Assembly (NCBI GenBank): GCA_963719805.1
Contig: CAVRDF010000010.1
Span: 62,001 to 126,000 of the forward strand
Origin: JAMXLO01 sp963719805
Lineage (GTDB): Bacteria > Pseudomonadota > Alphaproteobacteria > Acetobacterales > Acetobacteraceae
DNA: 64,000 nt
Reading direction: 5' to 3'
Position 1 is the stretch's first letter, and each line of letters opens with the position of its first letter. Of this stretch, positions 41,826 to 50,345 are shown in pieces. The notes beneath the pieces were generated by a model that saw only the letters and a program-made list of their open reading frames with translations, made no database searches and was not told the DNA's origin. A program made the position numbers and the translations under genes.

Positions 41826-42542
41826 TCATGGCAGCAGCCGCTGGGCGAGCGGCAGCAGGATCGCTGTCAGCAAACCGCACAGTCCCATCGCCAGGCCAGC
41901 GAATGCTCCGGCCGTCGCATCCAGCGTCAGCATCCGGGCGGTTGCGACACCGTGGCCGGCGACACCCGCTGCCAGGCCGCGCGCGCGCCAGCATCGCACC
42001 CCGATCAATGCCGTAAGCCCCGGTGCGCAGACGGCGCCGAAGACCCCGGTCGCCACTACCAGCACCGCGGTAAGCTGTGGCATTCCGCCGATCGATGTGC
42101 TGACCCCGATCGCGATCGGCATGGTCACCGATTTCGCCGCGAGCGAACGGATCACCACCGGTGAGGCACCCAGCAGCCAGGCGGTCGCCACGGCGCTCGC
42201 GCTGGCGGTAATCGCGCCTGTCGTGACCGCGACCCCGATCGCCAGAACAGCGCGTCTGATCTCCCCGATATGCTTGTACAGCGGGATTGCCAGGGCGACA
42301 GTCGCTGGCCCCAGCAGGAAATGGATCCAGGCAGCGGTGCTGAACCAGGTCGGGTAATCCGTGCCGGTCAGCCATAGGAGTGTGATGAGCAAACCGATGG
42401 CGATCAGTACCGGATTGCATAGCGCGTTGCCGCGCGAGCGTTGCTGCATGGCGCAGCCGAACTGGTAGGCCAGCGCGGTGGTGGCGACGCCGAAGGCCGG
42501 TGTTCGCGCAAGGGTCATCCAAACAGCGTGGAGCGTGCTCAC
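41826..42542 (-). CDS. lrgB: LrgB-family membrane protein
   Basis: A 238-residue integral membrane protein with about six hydrophobic segments and the conserved VIRSLAAKSVTMPIAIGVST motif of LrgB/CidB. These partner with LrgA in holin-like control of autolysis or metabolite export. The GTG at 42542 overlaps the lrgA stop (GTGA). The longer open frame upstream lies within lrgA and beyond it and is not used. Confidence 0.88.
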   Translation of the reverse strand: MSTLHAVWMTLARTPAFGVATTALAYQFGCAMQQRSRGNALCNPVLIAIGLLITLLWLTGTDYPTWFSTAAWIHFLLGPATVALAIPLYKHIGEIRRAVLAIGVAVTTGAITASASAVATAWLLGASPVVIRSLAAKSVTMPIAIGVSTSIGGMPQLTAVLVVATGVFGAVCAPGLTALIGVRCWRARGLAAGVAGHGVATARMLTLDATAGAFAGLAMGLCGLLTAILLPLAQRLLP

Positions 42543-42943
42543 GGTGCACCCGTTGCGCCGGCTGTCTCGGGTGTGGAAGGTCGTTGACGGAGCGCGGCCA
42601 GCGCCCGTTCCGCACCGCGCATCGCCGCCGCGGTGACAACTATCGTCAGCAGAGACGACGCGGCGACCGCCGTGACGATGGCTGGCCATTGGGCGCGTAT
42701 CAAATCGACATGCACCATCACGCCAACGCCGGCTGGAACGAACAGCATCGGCAGATAGCCAAGAATGCCAGTCGCAGCGCGGTCGAGCACTGCCGGCAGC
42801 TCGCCTTTGACGATCAGGCAGGCGAGCAGCATGGCCATGCCGATCACCGGGCCAGGGATTGGCGACAGTAGCGTCTGGTGCACCAGGTCTCCCGCCACCT
42901 CGAACAGGACAATAGCGGTCAAGCCTGTCAGTGCATTGTGCAT
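42539..42943 (-). CDS. lrgA: LrgA-family holin-like protein
   Basis: A 134-residue membrane protein (VLFEVAGDLVHQTLLSPIPGPVIGMAMLLACL; LPMLFVPAGVGVMVH) with four hydrophobic segments. It is the CidA/LrgA holin-like partner of LrgB. The ATG at 42943 gives the normal length; the longer open frame to 43087 has no family match. Region 42944-43193 lies between it and the divergent caspase-like gene. Confidence 0.85.
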   Translation of the reverse strand: MHNALTGLTAIVLFEVAGDLVHQTLLSPIPGPVIGMAMLLACLIVKGELPAVLDRAATGILGYLPMLFVPAGVGVMVHVDLIRAQWPAIVTAVAASSLLTIVVTAAAMRGAERALAALRQRPSTPETAGATGAP

Positions 42944-43119
42944 GGCGCACAGTGCACCGGGGCCTCCGTCAGCCGATCTGAAGTGTTTCGTTGCCCGCGA
43001 CGGCAGGACAGTCTTTGTCGGGGTGCTTGGCGCCCGTTCGCCCAAGCAGGACGCAGTTGCGTCTGGTTTCGCTCGCCGTAATGTCACATATTCGACGTTG
43101 GAAGTGCCGTACTGATACT

Positions 43120-43134
43120 GATCCGGACCGGATC
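43120..43134. promoter_or_regulatory. Candidate operator palindrome upstream of caspase-like gene
   Basis: GATCCG-GAC-CGGATC is a perfect 15-base palindrome, followed five bases later by the -10-like TATAAG (43139-43144) about 50 bases before the GTG at 43194. It could be a repressor site overlapping a promoter. It is preceded by the short direct repeat actgat. Confidence 0.35.
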
Positions 43135-43193
43135 GTAGTATAAGAGCAGCGTCCTAAGGGGCGGAACTGGGCCATGAGGGAGTAACCAGGCAG

Positions 43194-45749
43194 GTGAAGC
43201 GGCTCCTCCTGATCGTGCTGCTTCTCGCAGCGATCCCGGTCACGAGCTTTGGGCAGCCAGTGCCGCCGGCGGCAGATCGGCGCGTGGCTTTCGTGATCGG
43301 TATTGGCGCTTACAAGAACGCTCCCAAGCTCGCCAATCCGGTCAACGACGCGCATGCGGTCGGTGAAGCACTCAAGGGCCTGGGGTTCGACGTGCAGGAA
43401 GTCGATGACCCCGACTTTCGCACGCTGTCCCGCTCGCTGCGCGACTTCGGCATCAAGGCGGCGCAAGCCGACGTGGCCGTGATCTATTACGCCGGCCACG
43501 GTGTTCAGGTGGGCGGGACGAACTATCTGCTGCCGGCGGACGCCGCACTCGAACGCGAGCGCGACCTGATTTACGAGGCGCTGCCGCTGGACCTGTTTCT
43601 CAGCGAAGCTGGCCAGGGGCGGAAGCTCGGAATCATTCTGCTCGATGCGTGCCGCAACAATCCGTTCGTCGATCGGCTGTCTCGCTCATTCGCGGTGACA
43701 AGCCGTGGTCCCGCGGCGGCGGGCCTTGCCCGGGTGGACAACGTGCCGCGCAACACGCTCGTTGCCATGGCGACCAAGGCCGATCAGACCGCCGAGGATG
43801 GTGCCGGCCAGCACAGTCCGTTTGCCCAATCGCTGTTGAGCAATCTGCAGAAGCCGGGCCTCGAACTGAGCCTGTTCTTCCGCAGCGTGCGCGACGACGT
43901 GCTGCGGGCAACCAATAACTCACAGGAGCCGTTCGTCTTCAGCTCGCTCGGCGCGGAGCCGTTCTACTTCCATCCGCGTCCGCCCAACCGGCCCCCGCAG
44001 GTTGGTGCCATCACCCCGCTGGAGGTACGCGACAACGCGGGTCCGACGCCGTTGGGTATGCCGGCGCCGACTGACCCCGACCAGGACCCACTGACCGTGC
44101 GCGTCACCGGTTTGCCGCGCTCCGGCGAGATACGCGTCGCCGGCATGCCGGTCACGCCCGGCGCGGTCTTCACCGTCGAGCGCTTCGCCACCGCCACCTT
44201 CAAGCCGACCGGGACGGCGGTGGGCGACGTGGGGACGTTCGACATCCTGGTTGAAGACGGCAGGGGCGGCAGCGTCCTCGCCAGTCTTCCGATCAGCATC
44301 ATCGCTTCGAACCGGCCGCCGGCGGCGGAGGCTCGCCGCCGCCTGCGGATCTACACCGGCGCGCTAGGGATCACACCTCCCACCGATCCGGACGGCGACA
44401 GGCTGACCGTGACCGTGCAGGCCGTGCCGAGCGGTCTGGTGCGCTTTGGCGTGACCAGGATACGCGTCGGCGATCGGATCCCGCCTGACGAACTCCCCGC
44501 CCTGACCTACCTGCCGGAGCCTGGCTTCATCGGTCCGGCGGGCATATTCCAATACCTGGTGGAAGATGGCCGAGGCGGCCAAGCGGTCGGATCGCTCGAT
44601 ATCGAGGTCATGGATCCCGCCGAAGCAGCGGCGCAGATGGCAGAGGCCGCCTTGTGGGAACGGCTGGGCGCCAGCGGCCGGGTCGAGGATGTCGACACGT
44701 TCCTGCGGCTCTATCCCAATTCATATCTGGCTGCCGCGGCGAAGCGGCGCCGTGAAGAACTGCTCGCCCAAAGTGCCGCCAACAATGCCCCGCCGCCTTC
44801 TCCGGTGCAGCAGGCAGCAACCCCGCAGCCACTTCCTCCTCCGCCAGTACAGACCACACCGAAGGCACCTCCACCCGCGCCCCCGGCCGTGGCGGAAGTG
44901 CCCAGGAAACCCGAGGTGCTCGCCGCGCTGCAACCGGTGGCACCGCGCGTGGATCCATCGCCGCCGGCGCAGCCGCAACGGGAACTGGCAATGGTTGTTC
45001 CTCCTGTTGCGGCTCCCTCAGCCAGCGCTGATGGGCGGTTCTTCCAGGATTGCCCGACCTGCCCAAGGATGGCTCGGATTCCGGCCGGGAGCCTGATGAT
45101 GGGGCAGGGCGCCAAGGATCTCAGCGCCGCGCCGGCGCACCACGTGGCGCTGAAAGCCTTTGCGCTGGGCCAATACCCGGTCACCGTCGCGGAATGGAAT
45201 GCCTGCCGCACCGACGGCGCGTGTGGGCCGCCACCGCGCATGGCGCCGGAGACCAAGGACGACACGCCGATTCATAACGTCAGCTGGGACGATACACAGA
45301 CCTTCATCGCCTGGTTGTCGCGCCGTGCCGGGCATGCCTATCGCCTGCCAACCGAGGCGGAATGGGAGTATGCGGCCCGTGCCGGCACGACAACCCGTTA
45401 CTGGTGGGGTGACCAGCCGGGAACCGCGTTGGCCAATTGCACCGGGTGTGGTGGAACGCAGGACCCGCGGGCGCCGCTACCGGTGGCCACGTTCCAGCCG
45501 AACCCCTTCGGTCTCTACGGAATGCTCGGCGGCGTTGCGCAGTGGATGCAGGATTGCTGGCAACCCAACTATCGCAATGCACCGGGCGACGGTTCGGCGC
45601 GGCAATCGCCGAGTTGCATGGAACGCGTGCTGCGCGGCGGATCGTTCCGCGCTGGCTTGGACGACATCATGCCAACGGCCCGCGGCTATTACGATGCGCC
45701 GGTCCGCTACCTCGCGAATGGCTTCAGGGTTGCACGCGATCTCAACTGA
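43194..45749 (+). CDS. Secreted caspase-like (metacaspase) protein fused to SUMF1/FGE-sulfatase domain
   Basis: An 851-residue protein. A signal peptide (LLLIVLLLAAIPVTSFGQ) is followed by a peptidase C14 domain (about 28-255) with the catalytic dyad H102 (YYAGHGVQ) and C153 (LLDACRNNPF). Then come two related beta-sandwich-like repeats (about 265-480; FDILVEDGRGG and FQYLVEDGRGG), a short helical segment, a Pro-rich linker (about 530-605), and a C-terminal formylglycine-generating-enzyme-like domain (about 615-851; YRLPTEAEWEYAARAGT, GMLGGVAQWMQD, RVLRGGSFRAG). Probably periplasmic. Start is GTG at 43194. No substrate is known. Confidence 0.9.
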   Translation: MKRLLLIVLLLAAIPVTSFGQPVPPAADRRVAFVIGIGAYKNAPKLANPVNDAHAVGEALKGLGFDVQEVDDPDFRTLSRSLRDFGIKAAQADVAVIYYAGHGVQVGGTNYLLPADAALERERDLIYEALPLDLFLSEAGQGRKLGIILLDACRNNPFVDRLSRSFAVTSRGPAAAGLARVDNVPRNTLVAMATKADQTAEDGAGQHSPFAQSLLSNLQKPGLELSLFFRSVRDDVLRATNNSQEPFVFSSLGAEPFYFHPRPPNRPPQVGAITPLEVRDNAGPTPLGMPAPTDPDQDPLTVRVTGLPRSGEIRVAGMPVTPGAVFTVERFATATFKPTGTAVGDVGTFDILVEDGRGGSVLASLPISIIASNRPPAAEARRRLRIYTGALGITPPTDPDGDRLTVTVQAVPSGLVRFGVTRIRVGDRIPPDELPALTYLPEPGFIGPAGIFQYLVEDGRGGQAVGSLDIEVMDPAEAAAQMAEAALWERLGASGRVEDVDTFLRLYPNSYLAAAAKRRREELLAQSAANNAPPPSPVQQAATPQPLPPPPVQTTPKAPPPAPPAVAEVPRKPEVLAALQPVAPRVDPSPPAQPQRELAMVVPPVAAPSASADGRFFQDCPTCPRMARIPAGSLMMGQGAKDLSAAPAHHVALKAFALGQYPVTVAEWNACRTDGACGPPPRMAPETKDDTPIHNVSWDDTQTFIAWLSRRAGHAYRLPTEAEWEYAARAGTTTRYWWGDQPGTALANCTGCGGTQDPRAPLPVATFQPNPFGLYGMLGGVAQWMQDCWQPNYRNAPGDGSARQSPSCMERVLRGGSFRAGLDDIMPTARGYYDAPVRYLANGFRVARDLN

Positions 45750-45776
45750 GCGGCAGAAGCGCCAGCCGGCAGCCCG

Positions 45777-46280
45777 TTATCCCCGCACGTAGATCGTGAT
45801 GCGCTTCGACATCAGCGCCGGATCATGCGGCACATGGTCCGCATCGCCCATGAGCAATTGCAGCGTGTGCTTGCCGGGCGGCAGTTCGATAACCGTCTCT
45901 GTCTGGCCCAGCCCAAAATGCAGATGGTTGCGGTCGTTGGGAATTGGTTGGTCCAGCGGCGGCACTGGCACATCGATCAGCAGGTGGTGATGTCCTGTAT
46001 TCTTCGTGGTCACCCCGGCTGGCGCGATGCCGAAGTTGCGCGTGCCGAACCAGACCTTGATGTGATTGCCGTTGACCGTCGCCCCATCGATCGGCCAGCC
46101 GATATATACATAGGCATCCTTCGGTGCTGGCGTGCGCGGTGTGGCTGGGGCCGCGGCTGACGCGTTCGCCGGCGGGGTGGCCGCTGCCGGGCTTTGGGTT
46201 CCCTGCGCCGCAGCGCCCGCCGTGACCAGGCAGATCGCCGCGGCTGACGCGCCCAATGTCCGGAGTGAGATCAGTGACAT
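45777..46280 (-). CDS. DUF4399 protein, copy 1
   Basis: A 167-residue exported protein. A signal peptide (SAAAICLVTAGAAAQG) and an Ala/Pro-rich linker precede the DUF4399 core (VYIGWPIDGATV; NTGHHHLLIDVP; PNDRNHLHFGLGQTET; HTLQLLMGDADHVPHDP). The His-rich segments suggest metal binding (inference). It lies 18 bases downstream of a second copy. Confidence 0.85.
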   Translation of the reverse strand: MSLISLRTLGASAAAICLVTAGAAAQGTQSPAAATPPANASAAAPATPRTPAPKDAYVYIGWPIDGATVNGNHIKVWFGTRNFGIAPAGVTTKNTGHHHLLIDVPVPPLDQPIPNDRNHLHFGLGQTETVIELPPGKHTLQLLMGDADHVPHDPALMSKRITIYVRG

Positions 46281-46298
46281 GCCGTGTCTCCTTCCGGC

Positions 46299-46727
46299 CT
46301 ATTGGACGACAGTGATGGTGATGCGATTCGAGTAGAGCGGTGGCTTGTGCGGGATATGGTTCTCGTCAGCCAACAGCAACTGCAGCGTATGCTTCCCCGG
46401 CGGCAGATCGAGATGCGCCTCGGTCTGCCCGAGTCCGAAGTGAAGGTGGTTGTGGTCGTTGGGTATCGGCTGATCCAGCGGCGGAAGGTCGACATCGACC
46501 AATAGATGGTGGTGACCGGTATTGGCCTTTTGAACGCCGGCCGGAGCGATGCCGGCACCGCTCAATCCCATTCGGACCCAGAAGCTCCCCTTGATCACCT
46601 GACCATCCGACGGCCAGACGATGTAGACCTTGGCATCCGCCGGCATGGTCGATTGTTGCGCGATGGCAACCCGGCCCTGGAGCAAGATGCCCATAACGAC
46701 AGCCGCAAAAACTGAGATAATCCGCAT
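46299..46727 (-). CDS. DUF4399 protein, copy 2
   Basis: A 142-residue exported paralogue of copy 1 (VYIVWPSDGQVI; NTGHHHLLVDVD; PNDHNHLHFGLGQTEA; HTLQLLLADENHIPHKP), with the same His pattern. The ATG at 46727 has GGGAGG six bases upstream and directly starts a signal peptide; an ATG at 46739 is less well placed. First gene of the two-gene unit. Confidence 0.87.
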   Translation of the reverse strand: MRIISVFAAVVMGILLQGRVAIAQQSTMPADAKVYIVWPSDGQVIKGSFWVRMGLSGAGIAPAGVQKANTGHHHLLVDVDLPPLDQPIPNDHNHLHFGLGQTEAHLDLPPGKHTLQLLLADENHIPHKPPLYSNRITITVVQ

Positions 46728-46852
46728 CGTGCCTCCCATGCGACCGCCAGCGAAGCGTGGCTGGAGTTGCGAATGTTACGGTACGGTACCTCATGCGTTG
46801 CTGATGGTCCAGTGCATTGCGACCGCTCCGTGAGCAGGATAATGCATCGTCA

Positions 46853-47284
46853 ATGACAACTCGCGGGTGGATATCCAGCTTCGTTGCTGTGATGGTGTTG
46901 GTTTGCGGCTGCACGGTGATCATTGTCCGCAATGCAAGCAGCGCCCCGAATGCCGGCCCTGGCGAAGCCAATCCGGTATTCGCGCCGTGCAGCATCTGCC
47001 ATGCGATCGGAGCGAGTGCGTCGGTGAGCGTTGGGCCGCCGTTGAACGGTATCGTCGGCAGACGCTGGGCCACATACCCGACATTCGCCTACTCGCCGGG
47101 GCTGGTTGCCGGTCGTGAAGCCGGAAGACTATGGGACGAGACGACGCTGGACGCCTGGCTCGCAAAGCCGAGCTCCGTTGTGCCCGGCACCAAAATGATA
47201 TTTCCCGGCTTGGCCGATCCCAAGTCGCGGCAGGCCGTCATTGGCTACCTTCGTCGCTTCAGCGAGGCTGGGCAGGCGCAGTGA
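46853..47284 (+). CDS. Class I cytochrome c
   Basis: A 143-residue monoheme c-type cytochrome with an N-terminal membrane anchor or signal (ISSFVAVMVLVCGCTVIIV). The heme motif is CSICH; LNGIVGRRWATYPTF and GTKMIFPG carry the conserved loop and the axial Met. It is probably a periplasmic electron carrier. No obvious redox partner lies next to it; the divergent neighbours are the DUF4399 pair. The start at 46853 is the best fit for the signal peptide. Confidence 0.9.
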   Translation: MTTRGWISSFVAVMVLVCGCTVIIVRNASSAPNAGPGEANPVFAPCSICHAIGASASVSVGPPLNGIVGRRWATYPTFAYSPGLVAGREAGRLWDETTLDAWLAKPSSVVPGTKMIFPGLADPKSRQAVIGYLRRFSEAGQAQ

Positions 47285-47339
47285 CAGCCGCCTGATCGTC
47301 CTTGCGCTGGTGCATCCCGGCTGTGGTAACCTGACGCCG

Positions 47340-48773
47340 ATGGGCGCGATCCGTCAGCCCGCTGTTGCCGGAACCTTCTATCCAGCCGAACGCGATGTGC
47401 TGGAGCGGCAGCTTGCCGGCTTCATGTCAGAGGCTGCGAACCAGGCGCCGGTAGCTGCTTTCCCCAAGGCGATCATCGGACCGCACGCTGGCTATGCGTA
47501 TTCCGGCAGTGTCGCCGCGCGCGCCTATGCACGCCTGGCAGCGGCGCGCGGCAAGATCCAACGCGTCGTGCTGATCGGGCCGTCGCATTACCTCGCGTTC
47601 CAAGGCATGGCGGTCGATAGCTCCGAGGCGTGGATGACGCCAAGTGGCAGCGTGCCGCTCGACCATGACGCGATCGATCGCCTGCGTGCATTGCCGATGG
47701 TTGGCGAACTCGACGCGGCGCATCAGCGCGAGCATGCGCTGGAAGTGCATCTGCCGTTCCTTCAGCATGTGCTGGGCGATTTCCGCCTGGTACCGATTGT
47801 CACCGGCGATGCGCCGCCCGAAGCGGTGGCTGCGGTGCTCGATACGCTGTGGGGCGGGAACGAGACGCTGTTCGTGGTGTCTACTGATCTGTCGCACTAT
47901 CTCGACTACGTCGCGTGCCAGCGCGCCGATCAGATCACCGCGGATGCAATCGAGCGCTTGGATCCCGATGTGCTGACGCCGACGCACGCCTGTGGCGCGG
48001 TGGCGACGCGTGGCCTGCTGCATGCGGCGCGTGCGCGTGGCATGGCGATCGAGCGGCTGGATCTGCGCAATTCCGGCGACACCGCGGGTCCGCGCGACCG
48101 CGTCGTCGGCTACGGCGCGTGGGCGCTGTACGATGACGCTGCGCCCGATCCGGAACGCGCGGCGGTGGAAGCGCTTGCTCCGACGTTGATCGACCTGGTG
48201 CGTGGTGCAATCCTGCACGGTTTGGACACTGGCCGCGCACCGGACGTGCGCGTTGACGGCACTCTGCCGCCGCTGCTCGCCGGGCAAGGCGCCGCCTTCG
48301 TCACGCTGCGCCGCCGCAATGCACTGCGCGGCTGTATCGGCTCACCCGTCGCCAGGCGTCCGCTCATCGTCGATGTCGTGCAGCATGCGTTCAATGCGGC
48401 CTTCATGGATTGGCGATTCCCGCGCCTCGGCTGGCTGGAACTGGTGCAACTCTCGCTGTCGGTATCGGTGCTGACACCGCCGATGGCGATGACGTTCGAC
48501 AATGAGGCGGATCTGCTGGCCCAGCTGCGGCCTGGCATCGATGGGCTGATCATCGGCGACCAGGGACGACAAGCGCTGTTCCTGCCAAGCGTGTGGGAGG
48601 AGATCGGCGAGCCACGGATCTTCGTGCAGGCGTTGAAGATGAAAGCGGGGCTGAGCGCTGAGCATTTCTCGCCGTCATTCAGCGCACGCCGGTTCCGCTC
48701 GATCGAGGTGAAGGGCGCGATGCAGGCGGGGAACCGCGCTGGACCCGACACCATGTCCTGGAGAGTCGTGTAG
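47340..48773 (+). CDS. Memo-AMMECR1 fusion of the AmmeMemoRadiSam system
   Basis: A 477-residue two-domain protein. Residues 1 to about 280 are Memo-like (RQPAVAGTFYPAER; IGPHAGYAYSG; IGPSHYL; STDLSHYLDY; THACGAV), with His and Cys residues that in relatives bind iron near the dioxygenase-like site. Residues about 295-470 are AMMECR1 (GAAFVTLRRRNALRGCIGSP; AFNAAFMDWRFPRL; LSVSVLTPP). The radical SAM partner AmrS is at 27106-28206. Reading starts at the ATG at 47340; the upstream open frame overlaps the cytochrome gene. Confidence 0.92.
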   Translation: MGAIRQPAVAGTFYPAERDVLERQLAGFMSEAANQAPVAAFPKAIIGPHAGYAYSGSVAARAYARLAAARGKIQRVVLIGPSHYLAFQGMAVDSSEAWMTPSGSVPLDHDAIDRLRALPMVGELDAAHQREHALEVHLPFLQHVLGDFRLVPIVTGDAPPEAVAAVLDTLWGGNETLFVVSTDLSHYLDYVACQRADQITADAIERLDPDVLTPTHACGAVATRGLLHAARARGMAIERLDLRNSGDTAGPRDRVVGYGAWALYDDAAPDPERAAVEALAPTLIDLVRGAILHGLDTGRAPDVRVDGTLPPLLAGQGAAFVTLRRRNALRGCIGSPVARRPLIVDVVQHAFNAAFMDWRFPRLGWLELVQLSLSVSVLTPPMAMTFDNEADLLAQLRPGIDGLIIGDQGRQALFLPSVWEEIGEPRIFVQALKMKAGLSAEHFSPSFSARRFRSIEVKGAMQAGNRAGPDTMSWRVV

Positions 48774-48800
48774 GCGCGGGGCCACCGCCGCCCGAAATGA

Positions 48801-49166
48801 TTATCGCGGATCGAGCCGTAGCGTCGTGGGCAGTGTGTCGGCTGCCACTATCGATTTCGCATAAGGGCTCGTGGCGTACTTGCGCAGGAACTCATTGCTG
48901 ACCGCCTCGATCGTCGCGGCGTCGGTAACCGGCGTCAGCTTCACCGCGACCTGACGCCCGGCCACTTCCAGCATTGCCTCGCCGTCCCGCGCCGCGGCGA
49001 TATACCATTTTCCCTTCGGTCCGCGCACCGAGCGTACGAACGCCGCGCCATTGGCAACAACCGCCCAGATGACGACGGGACGACTCCGGTTCTTGCCGGG
49101 CGATATGGCAACCTCCTGATCGGCATGCAGATGCCCAAGCAATGCAGGGTCGAACGTTCCGCTCAT
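48801..49166 (-). CDS. DUF2255-family protein
   Basis: A 121-residue protein with the family phrase VIWAVVANGAAFVRSVRGPKGKWY, similar to small PNPOx-like beta-barrel proteins of unknown function. GGAGG lies eight bases before the ATG at 49166. It faces the Memo-AMMECR1 gene. Confidence 0.75.
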   Translation of the reverse strand: MSGTFDPALLGHLHADQEVAISPGKNRSRPVVIWAVVANGAAFVRSVRGPKGKWYIAAARDGEAMLEVAGRQVAVKLTPVTDAATIEAVSNEFLRKYATSPYAKSIVAADTLPTTLRLDPR

Positions 49167-49193
49167 CACATCGGCCTCCTCAACATGACTGAC

Positions 49194-50321
49194 TTAACCT
49201 GGGGACTGCATCGCCACATTGCGACTCCTGGACCTCGGGACCACGGCCCACTCATCGACACATCGTTGCAGGTCTCGCAGGTTCTCCCGCATCTGTTCGA
49301 ATGCAAAGCTCAAGGTGAACAGACGCTCCAAGACTTCTGCCGACAGCTGATCGGTTCTCCGGTTCTTACGAAGTTCATCAAGCGACGCGGCATACCCGGT
49401 CAACGCTGCATCCGTCGCGTCAGTCGATGGCGCTTGCCGATGCGACGTCAGCGCGGCACCAGCCGATCGCAGATAGTTGGCAATCGTGACATCAACGCGA
49501 GCGAGCGGCGCGGCCAGCGAGGCGGCAAGCGGATCCGGCAACGGTGCGTCGGCGGCACGGCCAACCATCACAAGATCATGCCGTAACCGAAGCAGCGTTC
49601 GCCGCAACGGTCCGGTTTGCGGCGCCGAGGCCAGGCGCGCCAGCCGCTCGCTTTCGGCCTCGCTGCACAAGCTGGCCAACTGATCGACGCTCTGACCGAT
49701 GCCGTGCTGTATGCCGCGCAGAGCATCGGCATCTCGTCGATGTGTCAGGCCAGCGAGCAGTTCGTTGAGCGCATGCGCCATATGTTCCAGCAGTTCGCCT
49801 GCTGCGCCGGCCACGAGGTCGTGCGCATTTGCCGGCAACAGAAGAAACGATACCATCAGCCCGACACCGCCACCGACGGCGACTTCGAGCATCCGATCCA
49901 CCGCGGAGGCCAATATCGTCGCATGGGTCATGGTTGGGATCAGGATCACGATGGCTGCGGTGATCGGTGCAACGCTCAGCACGGGATTGATCGCGGCCAG
50001 CAAGGCAAGCGGCGCGACTGCCAATGCGATGACCGCGAGCAGCGCGGCTCCGTGCGTGTGTGGTATGAGCGCGGCGACAGTACCACCGAACAGCGCGCCG
50101 CCAACGGTTCCGGCGAAATAGTTCAACGTCGCCTTGAGCGATCGCCCAATGCTGAGCTGTGTTACGACCATTGCCGTCAGCAACGACCACAATGGCAGAT
50201 GCAGACCAAGAGCCTGCGCGAGTGCCAGTGACAGCACCGCCGCCGCGGTAATCCGCAATGACAGATTGAGCTGCGCGCGACGCTCGCGAAGGAAGACGCC
50301 GATATTCGGCCAGAGCTGCAC
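49194..50321 (-). CDS. FUSC-family membrane protein (aromatic acid exporter type)
   Basis: A 375-residue protein. The first 165 residues have five to six hydrophobic segments (FUSC N-half: LWSLLTAMVVTQLSIGRSLKATLNYFAGTVGGA), and the C-terminal part is soluble and helical. Related AaeB/YccS-type proteins export aromatic or other organic acids. GTG start at 50321; end is near 24 bases from the SMP-30 gene stop upstream, so the two may share a transcript. Confidence 0.85.
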   Translation of the reverse strand: MQLWPNIGVFLRERRAQLNLSLRITAAAVLSLALAQALGLHLPLWSLLTAMVVTQLSIGRSLKATLNYFAGTVGGALFGGTVAALIPHTHGAALLAVIALAVAPLALLAAINPVLSVAPITAAIVILIPTMTHATILASAVDRMLEVAVGGGVGLMVSFLLLPANAHDLVAGAAGELLEHMAHALNELLAGLTHRRDADALRGIQHGIGQSVDQLASLCSEAESERLARLASAPQTGPLRRTLLRLRHDLVMVGRAADAPLPDPLAASLAAPLARVDVTIANYLRSAGAALTSHRQAPSTDATDAALTGYAASLDELRKNRRTDQLSAEVLERLFTLSFAFEQMRENLRDLQRCVDEWAVVPRSRSRNVAMQSPG

Positions 50322-50345
50322 GACGGACGTCAGGATCAGTGCGGC

